This document shows, piece after piece, positions 17,122 through 24,485 of a DNA stretch of 64,000 nucleotides (position 1 is the first letter of the stretch; each line of letters opens with the position of its first letter). The DNA comes from Streptomyces sp. AC512_CC834 (GTDB lineage Bacteria; Actinomycetota; Actinomycetes; Streptomycetales; Streptomycetaceae): positions 1 through 64,000 of the forward strand of contig NZ_JAGMUO010000007.1 of assembly GCF_019049325.1 (NCBI RefSeq), in the 5' to 3' direction. Below the pieces are notes generated by a model. It worked only from the letters and a program-made list of their open reading frames with translations. It did no database searches and was not told the DNA's origin. The translations under genes were made by a program, and so were the position numbers.

Positions 17122-18444
17122 CTAGAAGAACTCCGACCACGGCTGGTCCCAGACCTGCTTCACGCACAGCACCAGGAACAGCAGGCCGGCGATGGCGAGC
17201 ATGCCGTTGCTGAGGCTGCCGTTGCGCCACTCGCGGGGTGTGCGGGAGGAGTTGAGGAGCCAGATCAGGGTCAGGGCGAGGAAGGGCATGAAGGCGGCGC
17301 CCAGGACGCCGTAGATGATGATCAGGCGGAAGGGCTCGTCCTGGAAGAGCAGGATCATGGGCGGGAAGGTGAGCCAGAGCAGGTAGGCGCGGAAGGTCCA
17401 GGAGCGTTCGCGGCGGCCGGAGGCCAGTTCGTCGCCCCGCGCCTCCCGTTCACCGCGCCGCCGGGCCAGGAAGTCGGCGAACATCAGGCTCACGCCGTGC
17501 CAGACGCCGATCAGCGACGTGAAGGACGTGGCGAAGAAGCCGATCAGGAAGAGCTTCCCGGTCGCCGTACCGTACTGGTCCTCCAGGATGTCGCCGAGCT
17601 GGATCAGGCCCTTGCTGCCGTCGGCGATCGCGATGTTCGCCGAGTGCAGCAGTTCGGCGCCGACGAAGAGCATCGCGACGACGAAGATGCCGGTCGTGGC
17701 GTAGGCGACCCGGTTGTCCAGGCGCATGACCTTCATCCAGCCGGTGTTGGTCCAGCCCTTGGCGTTGACCCAGTAGCCGTACGCGGCCAGCGTGATGGTG
17801 CCGCCCACGCCGCCGATCAGACCGAGGGTGTTGAGGACCGAGTCCTTCTCGTCCGGGAGGACCGGGAGGAGTCCGGCGAAGGCGTCGCCCAGGTTGGGCG
17901 TGACCCTGATCGCCAGGTACACCGTGATCACGAACATGACGCCCACCAGGACCGTCATGACCTTCTCGAAGACGTTGTACTTGTTGAACCAGACGAAGAC
18001 CAGGCCCACCAGACCGCAGGCGATGCCCCACCATTCGAGGTCCATCACGTCCGGGAAGAGCGCCTGGAGCGGCAGGGCGCTGGACGACATCGCCGCGGCG
18101 CCGTAGACGAAGCCCCAGATCACCGCGTAGATCGCGAAGAACCACGTGGTCCAGGAGCCGATGCTCGCCCAGCCGTCGAAGAGTGTGCGGCCGGTGGCCA
18201 GGTGCCATCGGCCGCACGCCTCGGCGAGGGAGATCTTCACCAGGCAGCCGATGACCGCGGCCCACAGCAGGGTGTAGCCGAAGTTGCTGCCCGCGATGAG
18301 GGTGGCGACGAGGTCGCCGGCGCCGACGCCGGTCGCCGCGACGACGATGCCGGGGCCGATGTAGCGCCAACTGGACTTACGAGGAGCCGATCCGGCCCCG
18401 CCCGATACGCCTACGTCTGCCGTGTTGCCCGTGGTGTCCGCCAT
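17122..18444 (-). CDS. Nramp-related divalent metal transporter
   Basis: The 440-residue product has about 11 membrane helices. Helix 1 reads YIGPGIVVAATGVGAGDLVA: it has the GPG entry motif of Nramp carriers, but the metal-binding DPGN is replaced by GVGAGD. This divergence is seen in Nramp-related proteins whose substrate is uncertain (Mg, Mn or other). Later helices (TITLAAYGYWVNAKGW, FATSFTSLIGVWHGVSLMF) fit the same fold. I start at ATG 18444 (MADTTGNTADVG); a TTG at 18480 is in frame. Convergent with the putative anti-sigma gene, with stops only 9 bp apart. No metal-responsive site was recognised upstream. Confidence 0.8.
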   Translation of the reverse strand: MADTTGNTADVGVSGGAGSAPRKSSWRYIGPGIVVAATGVGAGDLVATLIAGSNFGYTLLWAAVIGCLVKISLAEACGRWHLATGRTLFDGWASIGSWTTWFFAIYAVIWGFVYGAAAMSSSALPLQALFPDVMDLEWWGIACGLVGLVFVWFNKYNVFEKVMTVLVGVMFVITVYLAIRVTPNLGDAFAGLLPVLPDEKDSVLNTLGLIGGVGGTITLAAYGYWVNAKGWTNTGWMKVMRLDNRVAYATTGIFVVAMLFVGAELLHSANIAIADGSKGLIQLGDILEDQYGTATGKLFLIGFFATSFTSLIGVWHGVSLMFADFLARRRGEREARGDELASGRRERSWTFRAYLLWLTFPPMILLFQDEPFRLIIIYGVLGAAFMPFLALTLIWLLNSSRTPREWRNGSLSNGMLAIAGLLFLVLCVKQVWDQPWSEFF

Positions 18445-18511
18445 GCGGGTCAACAAAGCCCATGAGCGCCGGTCGTACAAGAGGGCGTGCGTGGATCTTC
18501 ACCCGATGCGC

Positions 18512-19120
18512 TTACTCCTTCCCGTCCGCGGACTCCTCCGTCTCGGGTTCGGGCTCGGGCTCGGGCTCCGCATCCGCCTCGCCGTCGTCGAAGTACGCGT
18601 CCAGGACCTCGTCCAGGGCGGATTCCCACTCCTGGAAGCGGCTCCGGGACGTCGCCTCGATCTCGATCGGGTACCAGCGGCGGTCCGGCGTGTGCACCGT
18701 GACGGTGAACCGCTTGCCGAAGCGGCCGGTCTCCGTCTCGACGGCCCCGACCTCCTCCCAGCGGAACTCGCACCTCTGGTCGTCGAGGGAGAGACGTACG
18801 CCCTTGTGGTCGGCGACGATCTTGGCGCGACGGTCGGCGGCCTCGAAGACGGGGCCGTCCACAGGAGCCTCGTCGTCCTGTTCCGCGGTGTCCTCGGCGG
18901 ACGGTTCGCCGACGGCTGAGGGCTCCGAGGTCTCCTCGGTCTCCGCGTCGGCGTCCTTCTCCGCCTCGTCGCGTCTCACGTCCTCCGGCTCACCGGACAC
19001 GGGTGCGGTGAGCCCGGGGATGAATGCCGGGTCGAATCCGGCGCCTTCCAGGGGCTGGCTGGTCGATCCTCTGCGCTGCTCCACAGCGGGCAGTATGGTC
19101 GACGATCCTGTGTCGGGCAC
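18512..19120 (-). CDS. Unknown acidic protein with a PH-like core
   Basis: About 202 residues. Residues 35-90 are a disordered Glu/Asp/Ser-rich region. A compact core follows (IVADHKGVRLSLDDQRCEF, then RWEEVGAVETETGRFGKRFT, and WYPIEIEATSRSRFQEWESA) whose strands plus last helix look like a small PH-type domain. The tail is an EPEPEPEPE acidic run encoded by a hexanucleotide repeat. GTG 19120 is my start because GGGG lies six bases upstream; TTG 19132 is in frame. No function assigned. Confidence 0.6.
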   Translation of the reverse strand: MPDTGSSTILPAVEQRRGSTSQPLEGAGFDPAFIPGLTAPVSGEPEDVRRDEAEKDADAETEETSEPSAVGEPSAEDTAEQDDEAPVDGPVFEAADRRAKIVADHKGVRLSLDDQRCEFRWEEVGAVETETGRFGKRFTVTVHTPDRRWYPIEIEATSRSRFQEWESALDEVLDAYFDDGEADAEPEPEPEPETEESADGKE

Positions 19121-19174
19121 AGCCAGCCCCAACTTCGTTATGAGACGCCTACACGAGACGACTGCACGAGACGC

Positions 19175-20656
19175 CTACACGAACAGGCTCAGCAGCGCGG
19201 CGACCACGAAGCCGGCGACCGACAGGACGCTCTCCAGCACGGTCCACGTCTTGAGCGTGTCCCGCTCGCTGATGCCGAAGTACTTGGCGACCATCCAGAA
19301 GCCGCCGTCGTTGACGTGCGAGGCGAAGATGGAGCCCGCCGAGATGGCCATGATGACCAGGGCGACGAACGCCTGCGAGTGGTCGCCCTCGGCGAGCAGC
19401 GGCGCCACGATGCCCGCCGTCGTCACGATCGCCACCGTCGCCGAGCCCTGGGCGACCCGCAGCACCAGGGAGATCAGGTAGGAGAGGACGATCACCGGCA
19501 GGCCGACGTCGTTGAAGGTGTCGGAGAGTGCCTGGGCGACGCCGCTGGCGCTGAGGACGGCCCCGAAGACGCCGCCCGCGCCGACCACCAGCAGGATGTT
19601 GCCGACCGGCTTCAGCGAGGCCGTCGAGACGGTCTCCAGGGACTTGCGGGACCAGCCGCGCCGGATGCCGAGCAGGTAGTAGGCGAGGAGCAGGGCGATG
19701 GTCAGGGCCACGAACGGGTTGCCGAAGAACTCGACCACCGAGCGGAGGGTGGACGGGTCCAGGGCGATGGAGGAGAAGGTCGCGGCGAGGATCAGGACCA
19801 GCGGGGTGCCGATGATGCCGATGACCGTGCCGAGCGCGACCGGGCTCTCGTGCGGCGCGACGCCGGCCTTGGTCTGCTCGTCGATGACGGCCTGCTTGGC
19901 CTCCGCGGCGGCCTCGACCATGTCCTGCGGTACCGGCACGAAGATGCGGCGGCCGATCCAGGCGGAGAACACCCAGGCGGCGAGCACGGCGGGGATGCCG
20001 CAGACGATGCCCATGAGGATGACCCAGCCGAGTTCGACGTGCAGCAGCCCGGCGGCGGCCACCGGCCCGGGGTGGGGCGGCAGGAACGCGTGGGTCATCG
20101 ACAGGCCGGCCAGCAGCGGCAGGCAGTAGAGCAGGATCGACTTGCCGGAGCGCTTGGCGGCGGCGTAGACGATGGGCGCGAGGACGAAGATGCCCACGTC
20201 GAAGAAGACCGGGATGCCGAAGATCAGGCCGGTGAGGCCCATGGCGAGGGGGGCGCGCTTCTCTCCGAAGAGGCCCAGGAGCCGGGTGGCCAGCACCTGT
20301 GCCCCACCGCTGACTTCGAGGATCGCGCCGAGCATGGTGCCCAGGCCGATGATGATGGCGACGTGGCCGAGGATGCCGCCCATGCCGGACTCGATGGTCG
20401 AGACGGCGTCGGACTTCTGGACGGTGCCGAAGAGTTCGGTGACCGACAGGCCGGCGAGCAGGCCGACGGCTATGGAGACGGCGAGCAGCGCGACGAAGGG
20501 CTGGAGCCGCACCTTGATGATCAGGAAGAGCAGGAGCGCGATGCCGATCGCGGCGACGGTCAGCAGACCCGCCGTGCCGTCGATCAGCGTGAGCAGACCG
20601 CCGGTGTGCGGTGGGGTCTCGGAGGCGGCGGCGAGCTGGAGGGATATACGGGACAT
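19175..20656 (-). CDS. gntP: GntP-family gluconate/sugar-acid permease
   Basis: A 493-residue integral membrane carrier with about 12-14 helices, the usual GntP length. Characteristic stretches are GMGGILGHVAIIIGLGTMLG, GLIFGIPVFFDVGIFVLAP and HAFLPPHPGPVAAAGLL. GntP proteins import gluconate or related aldonic acids with protons. ATG 20656 is preceded by GAGGA. It is the last gene of the leftward operon (kinase, IclR regulator, RidA, permease) and probably imports the substrate for the pathway here. The exact acid is unknown; I argue in the findings for an amino-sugar acid. Confidence 0.9.
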   Translation of the reverse strand: MSRISLQLAAASETPPHTGGLLTLIDGTAGLLTVAAIGIALLLFLIIKVRLQPFVALLAVSIAVGLLAGLSVTELFGTVQKSDAVSTIESGMGGILGHVAIIIGLGTMLGAILEVSGGAQVLATRLLGLFGEKRAPLAMGLTGLIFGIPVFFDVGIFVLAPIVYAAAKRSGKSILLYCLPLLAGLSMTHAFLPPHPGPVAAAGLLHVELGWVILMGIVCGIPAVLAAWVFSAWIGRRIFVPVPQDMVEAAAEAKQAVIDEQTKAGVAPHESPVALGTVIGIIGTPLVLILAATFSSIALDPSTLRSVVEFFGNPFVALTIALLLAYYLLGIRRGWSRKSLETVSTASLKPVGNILLVVGAGGVFGAVLSASGVAQALSDTFNDVGLPVIVLSYLISLVLRVAQGSATVAIVTTAGIVAPLLAEGDHSQAFVALVIMAISAGSIFASHVNDGGFWMVAKYFGISERDTLKTWTVLESVLSVAGFVVAALLSLFV

Positions 20657-20767
20657 TCGGGGGTCCTCTGGGTGAACACACTCGGCTTTCGGGCAAGGAG
20701 GATCGCGGCACGGCACCCCCGGGAGCGGGAGGCGCCGTGCCGTGCACAGACAGGCGGGAGGTGGGCG

Positions 20768-21178
20768 TCAGCCCAGTACGGCCAGCGCGTCGATCTCGAT
20801 GAGGAGGCCCGCGGGCAGTCCGACGTAGACGGTCGTGCGCGCGGCGGGCGGCTGGGTGAGGCCCTGCTCCTCGAAGTACGCGTTGTAGATCTCGTTCATC
20901 TCGGCGAAGTGGTCCACGTCCGTGAGGTAGACGCGGATCATCATCACGTCGTCCCAGGAGGCGCCGCCCTCCTCCAGGATCGCCTTGACGTTGGCGAGGG
21001 TCTGGAGGGTCTGCTCGCGCAGGGTCGGGCCGGCCGGGGTGGGGGCCTTGCCCTCCTCGTGGGGGAGGAAGCCGACCTGGCCGGCGACCTGGAGGATGTT
21101 GCCCTTCTTCACGCCGTGGGAGAACTTCGCGGGGGGAACGGTGTGGGTCGCGGGGACGAGAGCGGTCTTGTCGGTCAT
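20768..21178 (-). CDS. ridA: RidA-family enamine/imine deaminase
   Basis: A 136-residue RidA/YjgF/UK114 protein (full length for the family). Core motifs are GNILQVAGQVGFLPHEEG, NVKAILEEGGASWDDVM and the C-terminal GLLIEIDALAVLG. RidA enzymes hydrolyse reactive enamine/imine intermediates released by PLP dehydratases. The ATG overlaps the IclR stop in ATGA, so translation is coupled. Its presence beside a PLP-dependent dehydratase-like gene (23156-24475) is metabolically sensible, since amino-sugar-acid dehydration goes through an enamine. The catalytic Arg typical of true RidA may be the one in PAARTTVYVGLP. Confidence 0.9.
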   Translation of the reverse strand: MTDKTALVPATHTVPPAKFSHGVKKGNILQVAGQVGFLPHEEGKAPTPAGPTLREQTLQTLANVKAILEEGGASWDDVMMIRVYLTDVDHFAEMNEIYNAYFEEQGLTQPPAARTTVYVGLPAGLLIEIDALAVLG

Positions 21179-21939
21179 GCGGTGACTTCCTTGGCTGGGG
21201 TCCTGCCGGAGTACTCGCCGCTGATGGCGTCCGCCGTACGGCGCACCAGCGGGAGCAGGGTGAGGAGTTCGTCGGCGGTGACGACGACGTTCGGCGCGGA
21301 GACCGACATGGCGGCGACCACCCGGCCGTCGGCGCCCCGGATGGGCGCGGCGACGCAGTTGATGGACTCCTCGTGGCCACCGAGGTCGGTGGCCCAGCCC
21401 TGTTCGCGCACCTTGGCGAGTTCCTTGAGGAACCCGTCGGCGTTCGGTGTCGAACGGGCCGTGTACATGGGGTAGTCGAGCTGCTCGGCCACGGTCCGGC
21501 GCTCGTTTTCGGGGAGGTCGGCCAGCAGCAGCTTGGCGACGGCCGCGACGGTGATGGCGACGGGCTTGCCGATGCGCGAGTACATGCGGACCGGGTAGCG
21601 GCTCTCGACCTTGTCAATGTAGAGGACCTCGTCCTCCTCGTGGACGGCGAGGTGGACGGTGTGGCCCACCTGTTCGTTGAGGCGTACGAGGTGGGGGTGG
21701 GCGATCTCGCGGACGTCGAGGTTCTCCATCGCCTCCTGGGCGAGGGAGATGAGCCGGGCGCCGAGGCGGTAGCGCTGGTCGGACTGGCGGTAGACGAAGC
21801 CGTGCTCGTGGAGCGTGCGCAGCAGGCGCAGCGCCGTGGACTTGTGCACGCCCAGGCGCTCGGCGACCCTGCCCAGGTCGGCGGGGCCCTCGGCGAGCAG
21901 CGGCAGGATGCTGAGCGCGCGGTCGACGGTCTGGCTCAT
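21175..21939 (-). CDS. IclR-family transcriptional regulator
   Basis: A 254-residue regulator. Residues 1-60 form the winged helix (LGRVAERLGVHKSTALRLLR recognition region) and the rest is the IclR effector domain (VAITVAAVAKLLLADLPENE, then SINCVAAPIRGADGRVVAAM). ATG 21939 has GAGGAGG upstream and overlaps the kinase stop (ATGA); its own stop overlaps the RidA start. The palindromic sites at 23109-23135 between the two divergent operons are its likely operator. The effector is probably a pathway sugar acid such as KDG, by analogy with KdgR-type IclR proteins. Confidence 0.92.
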   Translation of the reverse strand: MSQTVDRALSILPLLAEGPADLGRVAERLGVHKSTALRLLRTLHEHGFVYRQSDQRYRLGARLISLAQEAMENLDVREIAHPHLVRLNEQVGHTVHLAVHEEDEVLYIDKVESRYPVRMYSRIGKPVAITVAAVAKLLLADLPENERRTVAEQLDYPMYTARSTPNADGFLKELAKVREQGWATDLGGHEESINCVAAPIRGADGRVVAAMSVSAPNVVVTADELLTLLPLVRRTADAISGEYSGRTPAKEVTA

Positions 21940-23024
21940 GGCGTACGTACCTCCTCGTCGGCCCTTTCGCCGGCCTCGCCGCCGGCCCGGTCGCCGGCCT
22001 GGGTCCAGCCGGGGCCGAGTCGCAGTCTCCCCCACGCGGTGTCGTCGAGGGCGGCCAGGCGGTCGGCGTGGTCGCGGGCGGGGGGCGTGGCGAGGTCGCC
22101 GGGGACGGTGAGGGCGGCGGCGGCCATGAGGTGGCCGTGGCGCAGGCGCTCGCGTACCGGCAGCCCGCGCAGGGTGGCGGAGAGGAACCCGGCGGCGAAG
22201 GCGTCGCCCGCGCCGACGGCGGCGACCACGTCGACGGTGAGGGCGGGCACGGTGGTGACGTCGGCGCCGTGGAAGGCGGTGGCGCCGGTCGCGCCCTGCT
22301 TGACGACGAGCAGCTCGGGCTCGGGCAGCGCGGCGCGTACGGCGTCGGGGCCGCCGAGGCCCCAGGCGTCCCGTGCCTCGTCGTCGCCGACGAAGACCAG
22401 GTCGGCGCCGCGGGCCAGGTCGAGGAGCACCTCGGGGCCGTGTCCGTGACCCGCGTCGCGCCACAGGCCGGGGCGGTGGTTGACGTCGAAGGAGACGAGG
22501 GGGCCGCCGGGGCTGCGGGGGCTGCGGGCGGTCAGCTCGCGCGTCAGGGCGAGGCAGTCGGCGGAGAGCGCGGGCGTGATGCCGGACAGGTGGAGGACGC
22601 GTCCGGAGCGGATCGCGTCGAGGTCCATGGTGTCGGGCGACATCGCGGAGGCGGCCGAGCCGGCCCGGTAGTACGCCACCTCGTGCGCGTCGGTGGCCCG
22701 GTCGCCGGCGGTGCGGAAGTAGATGCCGGTCGGGCGGGCGGGGTCCCGGCGTACGGCGGAGACGTCGACGCCGTAGGCGCCGATCGCCTCGACGAGGTGG
22801 TCGCCGAAGCCGTCGGCGCCGACCCGGCCGACCCAGCGCGCGGAGTGTCCGGCGGCGGCGAGCACGCAGGCCACGTTGGACTCGGCGCCGCCGATGGCAC
22901 GGTCGAAGGAGGGCACGTCGGCGAGGCGTCCGGGGCGCGAGGGGAGGAAGGTGACCATGGACTCGCCGAGCGCGACGACGTCCACGACGTCGGGGGCGGT
23001 GCTGGTTCGTCCGGTGGCGGTCAC
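21936..23024 (-). CDS. kdgK: PfkB-family sugar kinase, likely 2-keto-3-deoxygluconate kinase
   Basis: A 362-residue ribokinase-family kinase. The first PfkB signature region is visible as SFDRAIGGAESNVACVLAAA and the second, with the catalytic Asp and anion hole, as VDVVAAVGAGDAFAAGFL. The early VVALGESMVTFLP matches KDG kinases. It should phosphorylate KDG to KDPG with ATP. Start GTG 23024 (VTATGRTSTAPD) is preceded at about 12 bases by AAGGGAG; the frame is open farther upstream but crosses the operator region. First gene of the leftward operon; it ends in an ATGA overlap with iclR. Substrate choice is from sequence flavour and context. Confidence 0.85.
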   Translation of the reverse strand: MTATGRTSTAPDVVDVVALGESMVTFLPSRPGRLADVPSFDRAIGGAESNVACVLAAAGHSARWVGRVGADGFGDHLVEAIGAYGVDVSAVRRDPARPTGIYFRTAGDRATDAHEVAYYRAGSAASAMSPDTMDLDAIRSGRVLHLSGITPALSADCLALTRELTARSPRSPGGPLVSFDVNHRPGLWRDAGHGHGPEVLLDLARGADLVFVGDDEARDAWGLGGPDAVRAALPEPELLVVKQGATGATAFHGADVTTVPALTVDVVAAVGAGDAFAAGFLSATLRGLPVRERLRHGHLMAAAALTVPGDLATPPARDHADRLAALDDTAWGRLRLGPGWTQAGDRAGGEAGERADEEVRTP

Positions 23025-23108
23025 GATGGTGAGGGCTCCCTTGCGGCATTGCGGCGGCTCCGTTGACCCCGCGTTCGCCGAGATGTTAGACAGCAGTGAG
23101 CGATATAC

Positions 23109-23135
23109 GCAACGATCGTTGCAGGATTTGCAACG
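23109..23135. promoter_or_regulatory. Probable IclR operator between the divergent operons
   Basis: GCAACGATCGTTGC at 23109-23122 is a perfect 14-bp palindrome, and TTGCAGGATTTGCAA at 23119-23133 forms a second inverted repeat sharing its right arm, giving three TTGC/GCAA half sites. It lies upstream of both the kinase (leftward) and the PLP enzyme (rightward). Binding by the IclR protein encoded here is inferred. Confidence 0.7.
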
Positions 23136-23155
23136 CATCAGACCAGGGAGGCTCC

Positions 23156-24475
23156 ATGGCCCTCGACTCCGGCCCCGTCAACGGCCGCGAAGCCCTCGCC
23201 CGTCTGGCCGAGGAGCGCGTCGACCACCGTTTCAAGGGCCTCCCGCCGGACGCCGCCGGACTCACCGTCGCCGAACTGGCCGGTCAGCGCCGCAACCTCT
23301 TCACCGGCGGTTTCGCCACGCCCGTGCTGGCCCTGTCCGCCGAGCGCCTGGAGCACAACCTCGCGCTGATGGAGACGTACGCGACCCGGCACGGCCTCGC
23401 CTTCGCGCCGCACGGCAAGACCTCCATGGCCCCGCAGCTCTTCCACCGCCAGCTCGAACACGGCGCCTGGGGCATCACCCTCGCGGTGCCGCACCAGGTG
23501 TGGGTGGCGCGGGCCTTCGGCATCGGGCGGATCTTCCTCGCCAACGAGCTGGTCGACGCCGCCGCCCTGCGCAGGCTCGCCGCCGAGCTGGACGCGGACC
23601 CGGACTTCCGCTTCGTCTGCTACGTCGACTCCGTGCGCGGCGTCGAGCTGATGGACGCGGCGCTGACCGGGGCAGGGGCCGGCCGCCCGGTCGACGTCGT
23701 GGTCGAGCTGGGTGCCGGTGAGGGGGCCAGGACCGGGGCGCGCACGGAGGCGGAGTGCGCGGCGGTCGCCGACGCGGTGGCCGGCACGCGGACGCTGCGG
23801 CTGGCGGGGGTCGCCGGGTACGAGGGCGAGGTGCCGGACGCCGACCCGGAGCGCGTGCACGCGTGGCTGCGGCGGCTGGTCGCGCTGGCCGTCGACTTCG
23901 ACAAGGCCGGGCGGTTCAGCGGTCTGGAGGACATCGTGCTGAGCGCGGGCGGCAGCGCCTGGTTCGACGCGGTGGCCGACGTGTTCGCCGAGGTCCCGGA
24001 CCTGTCCCTGCCCGTCCTCAAGCTGCTGCGCTCGGGTGCCTACGTCTCCCACGACGACGGGCACTACCGGGAGGTGACCCCCTTCAACCGCGTCCCCGCC
24101 GAGGGCGCCCTGGAGCCCGCGTTCCGGCTGTGGACGCAGGTGGTCTCCCGCCCCTCGCCCGAGCAGGCCTTCGCCAACGCGGGCAAGCGCGACGCGGCCT
24201 ACGACCTCGACCTGCCCTTCGCCCAGGTGGTCCGCTCCGCGGACGGCGGCCCCGGGCGCCCCGAGCGCCGGGAGCGTCCGGCGACCGGCATCACGGTGAC
24301 CGGCCTGTCCGACCAGCACGCCTGGCTGCGCACCGCCCCGGAGGCGGAGCTGGAGGTCGGCGACTGGGTGGGCCTGGGCCTGTCCCACCCGTGCACGTCC
24401 TTCGACAAGTGGCAGCTCATCCCCGTCGCGGAGGCGGACGGGACGGTCGTCGACTACATCCGCACGTTCTTCTAG
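23156..24475 (+). CDS. D-threonine-aldolase-like PLP enzyme, possible D-glucosaminate dehydratase
   Basis: A 439-residue fold-type III PLP protein. ATG 23156 follows GGGAGG. The N-terminal barrel carries the PLP lysine in FAPHGKTSMAPQLF, and DIVLSAGGSAWFDAV is a phosphate-binding region. The C-terminal domain is of the D-serine-dehydratase-like kind with metal ligands in SHPCTSFDKW. The family includes D-threonine aldolases, D-serine dehydratases and the Pseudomonas D-glucosaminate dehydratase, which makes KDG from D-glucosaminate. The divergent KDG-type kinase, RidA and sugar-acid permease make the last activity the best fit. Annotation pipelines often call such proteins amino acid deaminase. 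It begins the rightward operon, 10 bp before the deacylase gene. Confidence 0.85.
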   Translation: MALDSGPVNGREALARLAEERVDHRFKGLPPDAAGLTVAELAGQRRNLFTGGFATPVLALSAERLEHNLALMETYATRHGLAFAPHGKTSMAPQLFHRQLEHGAWGITLAVPHQVWVARAFGIGRIFLANELVDAAALRRLAAELDADPDFRFVCYVDSVRGVELMDAALTGAGAGRPVDVVVELGAGEGARTGARTEAECAAVADAVAGTRTLRLAGVAGYEGEVPDADPERVHAWLRRLVALAVDFDKAGRFSGLEDIVLSAGGSAWFDAVADVFAEVPDLSLPVLKLLRSGAYVSHDDGHYREVTPFNRVPAEGALEPAFRLWTQVVSRPSPEQAFANAGKRDAAYDLDLPFAQVVRSADGGPGRPERRERPATGITVTGLSDQHAWLRTAPEAELEVGDWVGLGLSHPCTSFDKWQLIPVAEADGTVVDYIRTFF

Positions 24476-24485
24476 AGGAGGGCAC

